This document shows, in pieces, positions 25,789-33,456 of a stretch of 64,000 nt of DNA. This DNA comes from Paracoccus xiamenensis (lineage in GTDB: Bacteria > Pseudomonadota > Alphaproteobacteria > Rhodobacterales > Rhodobacteraceae). Where the stretch lies: contig NZ_JAAOHY010000001.1 of assembly GCF_011308835.1 (NCBI RefSeq), positions 186,001 to 250,000 on the forward strand, written 5' to 3'. The notes below the pieces were generated by a model. The model did no database searches, was not told the DNA's origin, and was given only the letters and a program-made list of their open reading frames with translations. The position numbers were made by a program, and so were the translations under genes. Positions within the stretch are counted from its first letter, which is position 1, and the number at the start of each line of letters is the position of its first letter.

Positions 25789-27636
25789 TTAACCCCGCTC
25801 GGCGCGCTCCAACCGCTCCAACGCTTTGATCCAAATGGATTCTGCCCGCGTCATCGCCTCGGTCGCCTCGGCATGCTTGCGGCCCCATTTTTCGACCTCT
25901 GCCGGGTCATCATAGACCTTGGGATCGGCCATCTTGACGCCCAGCTTGTCCAGCATCTCGGTCAGCTTGGTGATGCGGTCCTCGGCCCTGCGGGCCTCGG
26001 CGCGCAGTTCAAGGATCTCGTCACGGCTGGCGCGCTTCTGGGCGGGCTTCGCAGGCGCACGCATCGGCTTGTCCTCGGACGAGGACAGCAGCATTGCCCG
26101 GTAATCGTCCAGATCGCCCTGCCATGGGGCCACGCCGCCCTGATCGACCAGCCACAGCCTTTCGGCCACCAGCGACAGCAGGTGCATGTCGTGGCTGACC
26201 AGCACCACGGCGCCGGTATAGTCGTTCAGCGCCTCGGTCAGGGCCTCGCGGCTTTCGATGTCCAGGTGGTTGGTCGGTTCGTCCAGCACCAGCAGATGCG
26301 GCGCGTCGATGGTGGCGATCAGCAAGGACAGACGCGCCTTCTGGCCGCCCGAAAGCTGGCCGACTTTGGTGGTGGCCTGCGCCTCCATCAACCCGAAACC
26401 CGCCAGACGCGCGCGCAGCTTTGCCGGCGCCTCGGACGGACGCAGGCGGCGAATATGGTCCAGAGGCGTCTCGTCCAGTTCCAGCTCATCAACCTGATGC
26501 TGGGCGAAGTAGCCCACGCGCAGCTTGCTGGAACGGGTGATCCGCCCGGCCATGGTGGCCAGCCGTTCCGCCAGCAGCTTCGACAGCGTCGATTTGCCCT
26601 GTCCGTTGCGGCCCAGCAGCGCGATGCGGTCATCTTGGTCGATGCGCAGGTTCAGATGGCGCAGCACCGCGCGGTCGCCGTAACCGACGGAGACATCCTC
26701 CATCGCGATGATGGGCGGCGACAGCTGTTCGGGCGCGGGGAAGGTGAAGCGGTGGAACTTGGCCTCTTCCGGCGCGGTGATCGGTTCCATCTTGGCCAGC
26801 ATCTTGATGCGGGCCTGCGCCTGCACGGCCTTCGATGCCTTGGCGCGGAAACGGTCGACGAAGCTTTGCAGATGGGCGCGCCGGGCTTCCTGCTTCTTCG
26901 CCTCTGACGCTTGCAGCGCACGTTTTTCCGCGCGGGTGCGGGCGAATGTGTCATAGCCGCCGGTGTAAAGGACCAGCTTGCGGTCTTCGAGATGCAGGAT
27001 ATGGCCCACGGCCCGGTTCAGAAGGTCGCGGTCATGGCTGATGACGATGACCGTATGCGGATAGCGCGCCAGATAGCTTTCCAGCCACAGCGCCCCTTCA
27101 AGGTCCAGATAGTTGGTCGGTTCGTCCAGCAGCAGCAGATCAGGCTGCGCGAACAGCACCCCCGCCAGCGCCACCCGCATCCGCCAGCCGCCGGAATAGT
27201 CGCTGGTCGGCCGGGCCTGATCCTCGGTTGAAAAGCCAAGACCGCGCAGGATGGTGGCGGCGCGGGCCTCGGCCGACCAGGCGTCGATATCGGCCAGCCG
27301 CGTCTGGATTTCGGCGATGCGGTGGGGATCGGTCGCGGTTTCCGATTCTGCCAGCAGGGCGGCGCGTTCTGTATCGGCGTCCAGCACCGTGTCCAGAACG
27401 CTGCGCGCCGTGCCCGGCGCTTCCTGCGCCACGCCGCCGATCTTGGCGCGAGAGGGCAGGCTGATATCGCCGCCATCCAGCGCCAGTTCGCCGCGCAGCA
27501 GCTTGAACAGCGTCGTCTTGCCGGTGCCGTTCGGCCCGACCAGGCCGACCTTGTGGCCTGACGGGATCGCCGCCGAGGCATGTTCGAACAGCGGGCGGCC
27601 CGCGATGGAATAGGAGATGTCATCAATACGCAGCAT
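25789..27636 (-). CDS. ABC-F family ATP-binding protein (ribosome-associated)
   Basis: A 615-residue protein with two ABC domains and no membrane segments, as in ABC-F translation factors (YheS/Uup-like). Domain 1 has Walker A GPNGTGKTT (about 36-44) and signature YSGGWRMRVALA; domain 2 has GRNGQGKST and LSGGQKARLSLL. Both Walker B motifs read LLLDEPTNYLD / LVLDEPTNHLD. The linker between domains is basic and helical (RTRAEKRALQASEAKKQEARRAH), the ABC-F interdomain arm. A C-terminal charged coiled coil follows. The start at MLRIDDISYS matches relatives; the frame stays open 45 codons further upstream. Confidence 0.9.
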   Translation of the reverse strand: MLRIDDISYSIAGRPLFEHASAAIPSGHKVGLVGPNGTGKTTLFKLLRGELALDGGDISLPSRAKIGGVAQEAPGTARSVLDTVLDADTERAALLAESETATDPHRIAEIQTRLADIDAWSAEARAATILRGLGFSTEDQARPTSDYSGGWRMRVALAGVLFAQPDLLLLDEPTNYLDLEGALWLESYLARYPHTVIVISHDRDLLNRAVGHILHLEDRKLVLYTGGYDTFARTRAEKRALQASEAKKQEARRAHLQSFVDRFRAKASKAVQAQARIKMLAKMEPITAPEEAKFHRFTFPAPEQLSPPIIAMEDVSVGYGDRAVLRHLNLRIDQDDRIALLGRNGQGKSTLSKLLAERLATMAGRITRSSKLRVGYFAQHQVDELELDETPLDHIRRLRPSEAPAKLRARLAGFGLMEAQATTKVGQLSGGQKARLSLLIATIDAPHLLVLDEPTNHLDIESREALTEALNDYTGAVVLVSHDMHLLSLVAERLWLVDQGGVAPWQGDLDDYRAMLLSSSEDKPMRAPAKPAQKRASRDEILELRAEARRAEDRITKLTEMLDKLGVKMADPKVYDDPAEVEKWGRKHAEATEAMTRAESIWIKALERLERAERG

Positions 27637-27845
27637 GTCCGCTGCCATGCCGCAGCGGCGGGTATGCGTCAATGGCTGGCGCACCGATTGCAGCCGCCGA
27701 TTGCACGCAGGCGGTAGATTGGTGACACTGTTTTCCGCAGTCAGGCGGTCACCGTCACGGCTTTTCAACATCAGGCCCGCATGCTATGCGCCGCGCACAA
27801 ATTCCGCGCAGGCACCGCCTTGCGCCCATTCTGATGGAGTATCCC

Positions 27846-28268
27846 ATGGCTACCGAACGCACCCTGTCGATCGTCAAACCCGACGCCACCAAGCGCAACC
27901 TGACCGGCAAGATCGTCGCCAAGTTCGAAGATGCCGGCCTGCGCGTCGTCGCCTCGAAGCGCATCCACCTGTCGCCCGCGCAAGCCGGTGCCTTCTACGC
28001 CGAGCATGCCGAGCGTCCCTTCTATGGCGAGCTGGTCGAATACATGGCGTCCGAGCCGGTCGTCGTGCAGGTTCTGGAAGGCGAAGGCGCAATTCTGAAA
28101 AACCGCGAAGTTATGGGCGCGACCGACCCGGCCGAAGCTGCCGAAGGCACGATCCGCAAGGATTTCGCGCTGTCCAAGGGCGAGAACTCGGTCCACGGTT
28201 CGGACAGCCCGGAATCGGCTGCGCGCGAGATCGCCTTCTTCTTCTCGGGCCTCGAACTGGTCGGCTGA
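27846..28268 (+). CDS. ndk: Nucleoside diphosphate kinase
   Basis: Transfers the terminal phosphate among nucleoside triphosphates to balance NTP pools, 140 residues, the standard length. The N-terminus [21 protein letters not shown] and the active-site block around H117 ([21 protein letters not shown]) are diagnostic. The start at 27846 has GGAG eight bases upstream. It is a single gene divergent from the ABC-F gene and closed by a strong hairpin. Confidence 0.97.
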   Translation: MATERTLSIVKPDATKRNLTGKIVAKFEDAGLRVVASKRIHLSPAQAGAFYAEHAERPFYGELVEYMASEPVVVQVLEGEGAILKNREVMGATDPAEAAEGTIRKDFALSKGENSVHGSDSPESAAREIAFFFSGLELVG

Positions 28269-28291
28269 TCCTTTCAGTCACGGCATTGACG

Positions 28292-28322
28292 GGGGCGCGG
28301 GCCGATGGGTCCGCGCCCCTTT
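28292..28322 (+). terminator. ndk terminator
   Basis: Perfect 9-bp stem GGGGCGCGG / CCGCGCCCC with a 10-base loop, followed by TTTCTGTT. It begins 23 bp after the ndk stop. Confidence 0.7.
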
Positions 28323-28380
28323 CTGTTGCCGCCGGGGAACGGTCGGGTTAGGACGAGGGAAAGCAAAAGAGGTCAAGATC

Positions 28381-29310
28381 ATGCGCGCATTCGTTTTTCC
28401 CGGCCAGGGCGCCCAGGCCATCGGCATGGGCCGCGAGCTGGCCGACGCCTATCCCGCTGCAATGGATGTTTTTCGCGAGGTGGATGAGGCGCTTGGGGAA
28501 GATCTCTCGAAACTGATCTGGGACGGCGACATCGAGGAGCTGACCCTGACCCGCAACGCCCAGCCGGCGCTGATGGCGACCTCGATGGCGGCCTTCCGCG
28601 CGCTGGAGGCCGAGGGGTTCGGCATCGGTGATGCCGATTACGTCGCCGGGCATTCGCTGGGGGAATATTCGGCGCTTTGTGCCGCCGGCGCGCTGAGCCT
28701 GACCGACACCGCCCGCCTGCTGCGCCTGCGCGGGCAGGCGATGCAGGATGCGGTGCCGGTGGGTGTGGGCGCGATGGCGGCGATCCTGGGCCTCGATTTC
28801 GCCAGCGTCGATGAAATCGCGCGGGAGGCGGCGGGTGACGAGGTCTGTCAGGCCGCCAATGACAACGACCCGGCGCAGGTGGTGATCTCGGGCCACAAGG
28901 ACGCGGTGGAACGCGCGGCCGCACTGGCCAAGGAACGCGGGGCCAAGCGGGCGCTGATGCTGCCGGTCTCCGCCCCGTTCCATTCGGTGCTGATGCAGCC
29001 TGCTGCCGCCGCCATGGCCGATGCGCTGGCGGCGGTCGAAATCCAGGCCCCCGCCGTGCCCGTCATCGCCAATGTCCGCGCCGAGCCGGTGCTGGAACCC
29101 GGCGCCGTCCGCATCCTGCTGGTCGAACAGGTCACGGGTTCTGTGCGCTGGCGCGAATCGATTGAATTTCTGAGTGGCGCGGGCGTGACCGAATTTTGGG
29201 AAATCGGCGCCGGAAAGGCGCTTTCGGGCATGATCAAGCGCATCAGCAAGGAGGCCACGACCCGCAACATCGGGACGCCTGCCGATATCGCGGCGCTGAA
29301 AGGCGCCTGA
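28381..29310 (+). CDS. fabD: Malonyl-CoA:ACP transacylase
   Basis: Loads malonyl groups onto acyl carrier protein to start each fatty-acid elongation cycle, 309 residues. The catalytic serine is S92 in GHSLGEYSAL and the catalytic histidine H201 in PVSAPFHSVLM. The N-terminal FVFPGQGAQAIGMGREL is the oxyanion-hole motif, and VQQ-type residues are replaced by EQVTGSVRWRESIEFL near the C-terminus, as usual. It is first in fabD-racemase-fabG-acpP; its TGA overlaps the racemase ATG by one base. Confidence 0.96.
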   Translation: MRAFVFPGQGAQAIGMGRELADAYPAAMDVFREVDEALGEDLSKLIWDGDIEELTLTRNAQPALMATSMAAFRALEAEGFGIGDADYVAGHSLGEYSALCAAGALSLTDTARLLRLRGQAMQDAVPVGVGAMAAILGLDFASVDEIAREAAGDEVCQAANDNDPAQVVISGHKDAVERAAALAKERGAKRALMLPVSAPFHSVLMQPAAAAMADALAAVEIQAPAVPVIANVRAEPVLEPGAVRILLVEQVTGSVRWRESIEFLSGAGVTEFWEIGAGKALSGMIKRISKEATTRNIGTPADIAALKGA

Positions 29311-30020
29311 TGCGGCCGATCGGCATCCTTGGTGGTATCTCATGGGTCTCGACGGCGCATTATTATGCGACGCTGAACCGGATGGCGGCGGCCCGCATGG
29401 GCGGGCTGCATTCGGCGCGGATACTGCTGCATTCGGTCGATTTCGCGCCGATTGCGCAGATGCAGAAGGATGGCGACTGGCAGGGCGCTGGCGACGTGCT
29501 GGCCGAGGCCGCCCGCGGGCTGGAAGCCGCAGGCGCTGGCCTTCTGCTGATCGCCGCGAATACCATGCATCTGGTGGCCGATCAGGTCGCCGCCGCGACC
29601 GACCTGCCGCTGATCCATATCGCTGACGCGACCGCAGATGCCATCAGTGCCGCGGGGCTGAAGCGCCCCGGCCTGATTGCCACCGCCTATACGATGGAGC
29701 GCCGCTTTTACCGCGACCGGCTGGAGGCGGCGGGCCTGACCCCGGTGCTGCCCGATCCCGATGCCCGCACCGGCATCCACCGCATCATCTTCGACGAACT
29801 GGTCCGCGACCAGGTGAGCGAGGACAGCCGCCGATACTATGAAGGCGTCGCCGCCGATCTGGTGGCGCAGGGCGCCGATTGCGTCATCCTCGGCTGTACC
29901 GAAGTCGGGCTTCTGCTGGGGAGCCACAATGTCCCCGCGCCAGTCTTCGACACGGTCGAAATTCACTGCCGGGCGGCGCTGGAAGCCGCCTATTTCGAGA
30001 CAGGAGAGACATATGTTTGA
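29310..30020 (+). CDS. Aspartate/glutamate racemase family protein lacking the first catalytic cysteine
   Basis: A 236-residue Asp/Glu racemase-like protein (YgeA group). Family features are MRPIGILGGISWVSTAHYYATLN at the N-terminus, GLLLIAANTMHLVAD around residue 80 and DCVILGCTEVGLLL in the C-terminal half. Two cysteines normally act as opposing acid/base residues. The second, in LGCTE, is present, but the first position (C-T-N-T-M-H in E. coli YgeA) is I-A-A-N-T-M-H here, with alanine. Racemisation may therefore be lost, one-sided, or use other residues. The start overlaps the fabD stop (TGATG), and the 3' end overlaps the fabG start by 8 bp, so it is translationally embedded in the fatty-acid operon. 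Confidence 0.85.
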   Translation: MRPIGILGGISWVSTAHYYATLNRMAAARMGGLHSARILLHSVDFAPIAQMQKDGDWQGAGDVLAEAARGLEAAGAGLLLIAANTMHLVADQVAAATDLPLIHIADATADAISAAGLKRPGLIATAYTMERRFYRDRLEAAGLTPVLPDPDARTGIHRIIFDELVRDQVSEDSRRYYEGVAADLVAQGADCVILGCTEVGLLLGSHNVPAPVFDTVEIHCRAALEAAYFETGETYV

Positions 30021-30750
30021 TCTGACAGGGAAACGTGCGCTTGTGACCGGTGCCTCTGGCGGCATTGGCGGCGGCGTGGCCGAGGCCCTGCATGCAGCCG
30101 GCGCCACCGTCGCGCTGTCGGGCACGCGCGAGGCGCCGCTGGCCGAACTGGCCGCGAAGCTGGGCGACCGCGCCCATGTGGTGACCGCCAATCTGAGCGA
30201 TGCCGAAGCGGTCGAGGCGCTGCCCAAGGCGGCGGCTGAGGCAATGGGTGGCATCGACATTCTGGTCAACAATGCCGGCATCACCCGCGACAACCTGTTC
30301 ATGCGCATGTCGGATGAGGAATGGGCGCAGGTGATCGAAGTCAACCTGACCTCATCCTTCCGGCTGATGCGCGGCGTGCTGCGCGGAATGATGAAGGCGC
30401 GCTGGGGCCGTATCGTGAATATCACCAGCGTCGTGGGCACCACCGGCAATCCGGGGCAGGGCAATTACGCCGCCGCCAAGGCCGGTCTGGTGGGCATGTC
30501 GAAATCGCTGGCCTACGAGGTCGCAAGCCGCGGAATCACCGTGAACTGCGTCGCGCCCGGCTTTATCGCCACGGCGATGACCGACAAGCTGAACGACGAC
30601 CAGAAGGGCAAGATCCTGACGCAGATCCCCGCCGGCGCCATGGGCAGCGCGCAGGATATCGCGGCCGCGGTTCTGTATCTGTCCAGCCCCGAGGCGGGCT
30701 ATGTCACTGGCGCAACCCTGCATGTCAACGGCGGCATGGCGATGGTCTGA
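30013..30750 (+). CDS. fabG: 3-oxoacyl-[acyl-carrier-protein] reductase
   Basis: NADPH-dependent beta-ketoacyl-ACP reductase of fatty-acid elongation, a short-chain dehydrogenase of 245 residues. Cofactor loop TGASGGIG, structural NNAGITRDNLFMRM, catalytic serine in NITSVVGTTGNPGQ and Y-x-x-x-K in NYAAAKAGLVG are all present, ending in TLHVNGGMAMV typical of FabG. The start at 30013 has GGAGA before it and lies inside the racemase 3' end. AcpP follows, with its own promoter candidate between. Confidence 0.95.
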   Translation: MFDLTGKRALVTGASGGIGGGVAEALHAAGATVALSGTREAPLAELAAKLGDRAHVVTANLSDAEAVEALPKAAAEAMGGIDILVNNAGITRDNLFMRMSDEEWAQVIEVNLTSSFRLMRGVLRGMMKARWGRIVNITSVVGTTGNPGQGNYAAAKAGLVGMSKSLAYEVASRGITVNCVAPGFIATAMTDKLNDDQKGKILTQIPAGAMGSAQDIAAAVLYLSSPEAGYVTGATLHVNGGMAMV

Positions 30751-30809
30751 CGCTGACCTTTGGCAGTCTCTCCGCCGCGGTTTAGACGTGGCAAAGGCCG
30801 TTAAAGCGG

Positions 30810-30837
30810 TTGCAAGGGCGGGGTTGGCTGCTATATC
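30810..30837 (+). promoter_or_regulatory. Candidate acpP promoter
   Basis: TTGCAA (30810-30815) and TATATC (30832-30837) are separated by 16 bp, about 85 bp before the acpP start. A separate acpP promoter would fit the high amounts of carrier protein needed. Read by eye only. Confidence 0.4.
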
Positions 30838-30921
30838 CCGTTTTGAGGCCAAGGGGGAAACCCCGGCATCGCGGCATGGCCGCACATCTTGGGCACATGC
30901 CCGCGAACATGAGGAAAAGAC

Positions 30922-31155
30922 ATGAGCGATATTGCTGATCGCGTGAAGAAAATCGTTGTCGAGCATCTCGGCGTTGACGAGGACAAAGTGGTCGAGACCG
31001 CTTCGTTCATCGACGATCTGGGTGCGGACAGCCTCGACACGGTCGAGCTGGTCATGGCCTTCGAAGAAGAATTCGGCATCGAAATCCCGGACGACGCTGC
31101 CGAGACCATCCAGACCTTCGGCGATGCCGTGAACTTCATCAAGGGCGCGGTCTGA
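30922..31155 (+). CDS. acpP: Acyl carrier protein
   Basis: Carrier of growing acyl chains in fatty-acid synthesis, 77 residues and strongly acidic. The phosphopantetheine attachment serine is S37 in the DSLDTVEL motif (GADSLDT). Helix residues and length are standard. GAGGA eight bases upstream of the ATG is a good ribosome-binding site. It is followed by a strong terminator. Confidence 0.98.
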   Translation: MSDIADRVKKIVVEHLGVDEDKVVETASFIDDLGADSLDTVELVMAFEEEFGIEIPDDAAETIQTFGDAVNFIKGAV

Positions 31156-31180
31156 TCCGTCCCTGAAGGTTTAAGGAAAG

Positions 31181-31203
31181 CGGCGCCCTCGGGCGCCGTT
31201 TTT
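31181..31203 (+). terminator. acpP terminator
   Basis: CGGCGCC / GGCGCCG 7-bp stem with a CTCG tetraloop followed by TTTTT (then CGTTTT). Canonical intrinsic terminator, 25 bp after acpP. Confidence 0.85.
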
Positions 31204-31314
31204 CGTTTTGGTATCAGGGCGATCTGCCGGTCCGAAATGACGTGGAACCCATTTGTTGGGCGCAATCTGGGGTGCTATCTGACCTGTCAGGATTTGGCTG
31301 CTTGAGAGGATCAG

Positions 31315-31749
31315 ATGCAGGTCAGGTTTCGGAATATTCAAAAGAGCGACTTAAAGGAATTGCGCGGTTGGTTCAGCGATGCCGAGCTTTCGCGCCGTGT
31401 GGCCTTCCCCACGGATGATTGGTTTGACTATGTCACCGTTGGCCGGGATTCGATCTGCTGGCTTGCTTTGGACGGCGATACGGTCATCGGCAAATTGCAG
31501 GTGGACCGTGACGAGAAGGGGGGCGGTTATATCGACATTGCGATACGCCCAGACCTGCGCGGAAAGGGCGTTGGTGCTGCGGTTCTGGCAGGCTTTATCG
31601 AAGGGCCGGGCGCGGACTATGTCCTTCTCGACGCCAGGATCGAACCCGACAATCTGGCCAGCCTCGCCTGTTTCCGGCGCTGCGGGTTCGATATCCGGTC
31701 AACGCCGGATGAGGACGGGATGATACCCGCGATCCGCCAGGCGTCCTGA
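31315..31749 (+). CDS. GNAT family N-acetyltransferase
   Basis: A 144-residue acetyltransferase-fold protein. The acetyl-CoA loop is RPDLRGKGVGAAVLAGFI (about 83-100), followed by LLDARIEPDNLASLACFRRCGF, the C-terminal GNAT beta-bulge and helix. The beginning MQVRFRNIQKSDLKELRGWFSDAELSRRV resembles the AAC/RimJ-like subgroup. Substrate unknown. GAGAGGA precedes the start. It is a single gene in an accessory stretch following the acpP terminator. Confidence 0.8.
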   Translation: MQVRFRNIQKSDLKELRGWFSDAELSRRVAFPTDDWFDYVTVGRDSICWLALDGDTVIGKLQVDRDEKGGGYIDIAIRPDLRGKGVGAAVLAGFIEGPGADYVLLDARIEPDNLASLACFRRCGFDIRSTPDEDGMIPAIRQAS

Positions 31750-31772
31750 CTTTATGGCGCAGCTGCGGCGCC

Positions 31773-31860
31773 TTAGCGGCCGTAGCTGCGCCCACCGCTG
31801 CGCGAGGTCGAGGATGATCCACACCCACCCCATCGGCTGCGACATCACTCCGCGCCCGCC
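31773..31860 (-). pseudogene. Relic of a ygiB (DUF1190) gene
   Basis: Two blocks match the intact ygiB gene at 34468-35091. Positions 31773-31830 would encode GGxGSSSTSRSGGRSYGR-stop, aligned with the C-terminus GGFGSSATARSGGARSVGG. Positions 31831-31860 match 34681-34710 in 26 of 30 bases by eye and encode GGRGVMSQPM (intact GGRGVFSQPM). The roughly 145 bp lying between them in the intact gene are missing, and the two blocks are in different frames. No reading frame could make the protein. Further upstream the similarity fades, and the rest of 31750-32038 shows no gene. Confidence 0.6.
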
Positions 31861-32038
31861 ATGCGACGATCTGTCTGTTGATAAGATCGGGGTCCGTGCT
31901 GGCCGGCGATTGCGGCGCAAGCCATGGTTGAACAGCGGATGGCCGCATGTCATGGGATTCCCGATCCATCCGTGATCGCATTCCCGCTGGCGCGGATCGG
32001 GTGCGGCCATGGTTCGTCATGCGGTTGTGGAGTGGTAA

Positions 32039-32839
32039 ATGAAAGATCCGGATCAAGCGGCGGCGGCAAGCGATCGCGCCTATGTCGAGCGGGCATGGCA
32101 GAGTTACCTTGATTCTGCGACACGGACCGAACCGGGCGGACCGCCCTTGCCGGACCCGGATGTCGATCTCGGGCCTTTTCTGCGCGACATTATCGCCGGT
32201 ACGCCGCAAAAGCCGTGGACGGCGCGAAAGCGCGATCTCGCCGAACATTTCGCATTGCTTGAAGGCGAGTTTCATGGCGCGCCCAGGGCTGCCCATCTGC
32301 TGGCTTGCACAATTGTCTGCCTGCGCAGGGATGCCGAAAACCCAGCCGCGCGCAGGCTTTTCTGGCGTATCCTGAACGAGATCGGGCATGAGCTGTCCGA
32401 GGTTCTGAATTCGCGCTGGTTGACCTCGATCTGCGATACGGTCGTCGATATTGCGGAAAACGACCTTGATCGCACGGCTGCGCTGATGGGCACCCTGTTC
32501 ATCAATACGCTGAAGATCGCCGAGACCGAACGCCGCCTTTACCTGCCGGCGCGACCCTGGCCCCCCCAGACGCGCCTGCGGCCGGGCGGCGCGATTTATG
32601 ATGGCGTGCAAACCATCTATACGGTGACACCGGGCGATGTGACCAACCTGCTTGACCGGATCGAGCGGGGGTTGCGGATTTCCTCGCCAGTCACGCCGGT
32701 CATCGCCCAGTTGATACATCGCGCCATCGAGGGCGACACTTGCGTCAACCGGATCATCAGCCTGACCGGACAACCCAAGCGCCCGCTAGCGCCAGCAGAT
32801 GCACTGTCGGCGCTTAAGGATATCATGGGTAAGCTGTAG
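32039..32839 (+). CDS. Hypothetical protein (266 residues), unknown
   Basis: I do not recognise a domain. The protein appears soluble and mostly helical, with no signal peptide or membrane segment. An acidic/alanine-rich start is followed by RKRDLAEHFALLEGEFHGAPRAAHLLACTIVCLRRDAENPAARRLFWRILNEIGHELSEVLNSRWLTSICDTVVDIAEND, which reads like a helical repeat region. The C-terminal part is LLDRIERGLRISSPVTPVIAQLIHRAIEGDTC. GGAG six bases upstream of the ATG supports the start. Codon use is like neighbouring genes. It lies alone between the ygiB relic and the lrp gene. Confidence 0.65.
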   Translation: MKDPDQAAAASDRAYVERAWQSYLDSATRTEPGGPPLPDPDVDLGPFLRDIIAGTPQKPWTARKRDLAEHFALLEGEFHGAPRAAHLLACTIVCLRRDAENPAARRLFWRILNEIGHELSEVLNSRWLTSICDTVVDIAENDLDRTAALMGTLFINTLKIAETERRLYLPARPWPPQTRLRPGGAIYDGVQTIYTVTPGDVTNLLDRIERGLRISSPVTPVIAQLIHRAIEGDTCVNRIISLTGQPKRPLAPADALSALKDIMGKL

Positions 32840-32899
32840 ATATTACGGACGTGGCGGTGCAGAACGCGCAGGCATGGATCTGCGCGGGGGGCTGCCGCT

Positions 32900-33352
32900 T
32901 TAAAGCTGGATCGTCATGTCTTCCTTGGCGGTGCGGATCACCGTCATCGTATAGAACCGCGCGACATTGGTATTGTCGCGGAACAGGCGCTCACACAGGG
33001 CGTCGAACTCTTCCATATCGCGCAGATGCAGCATCAGGACGACATCGACCGAGCCGGTAACGGCATGGGCGGTGGCGACTGCCGGTTCCGCTGTCGCCAG
33101 CGTCAGGAAGCGGCGCATGTGCTGGTCGCCGTGCAGCTTCAGCTCGACCGTGACCCAAGCCTTCAGCACCCGCCCCACCTTGGCCGGGTTCAGGATCGCG
33201 ACGATGCGGTCGATGATGCCGCCCTCGCGCAGGCGGCGGATACGGCGCAGGCAGCTGGAGGGCGACAGCCCGACCTCTGCCGCCAGATCGGCATTGGTGC
33301 GCGCGGCGTCGCGTTGCAGCAGGTTCAGCAGCTTGTGGTCGATGCGGTCCAT
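32900..33352 (-). CDS. Lrp/AsnC family transcriptional regulator
   Basis: A 150-residue feast/famine regulator. Residues 1-60 form the AsnC-type winged helix-turn-helix (MDRIDHKLLNLLQRDAARTNADLAAEVGLSPSSCLRRIRRLREGGIIDR), and residues 65-145 the RAM ligand-binding domain (VTVELKLHGDQHMRRF, VTGSVDVVLMLHLRDMEEFDAL). I chose the ATG at 33352, giving the standard N-terminus. It is divergent from a membrane-protein gene across 104 bp that contain a perfect Lrp-type palindrome, so it probably regulates itself and that gene. The ligand, presumably an amino acid, is unknown. Confidence 0.9.
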   Translation of the reverse strand: MDRIDHKLLNLLQRDAARTNADLAAEVGLSPSSCLRRIRRLREGGIIDRIVAILNPAKVGRVLKAWVTVELKLHGDQHMRRFLTLATAEPAVATAHAVTGSVDVVLMLHLRDMEEFDALCERLFRDNTNVARFYTMTVIRTAKEDMTIQL

Positions 33353-33371
33353 GGGCGCCCTCTGATTACGA

Positions 33372-33386
33372 TGCAATATTATTGCA
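33372..33386. promoter_or_regulatory. Candidate Lrp-type operator palindrome
   Basis: TGCAATATTATTGCA is a perfect dyad: two 7-bp arms around one central T. It lies 19 bp before the lrp start and 70 bp before the divergent gene. A partial match, GCAATATTTG, follows at 33394-33403. AT-rich dyads of this shape are typical of Lrp/AsnC sites. Confidence 0.65.
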
Positions 33387-33456
33387 CAAGCCCGCAATAT
33401 TTGACCACAAATGCCACGCGTCCCGGGTTACTGATCGCCGGAAGGAGATTCGGATC

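Noticed and set aside
31699-32010. 103-codon minus-strand frame over the ygiB relic
   Set aside because: Only the GGRGVMSQPM stretch in it matches YgiB. The matching 3' end is in another frame, so this is a remnant and not a functional gene.
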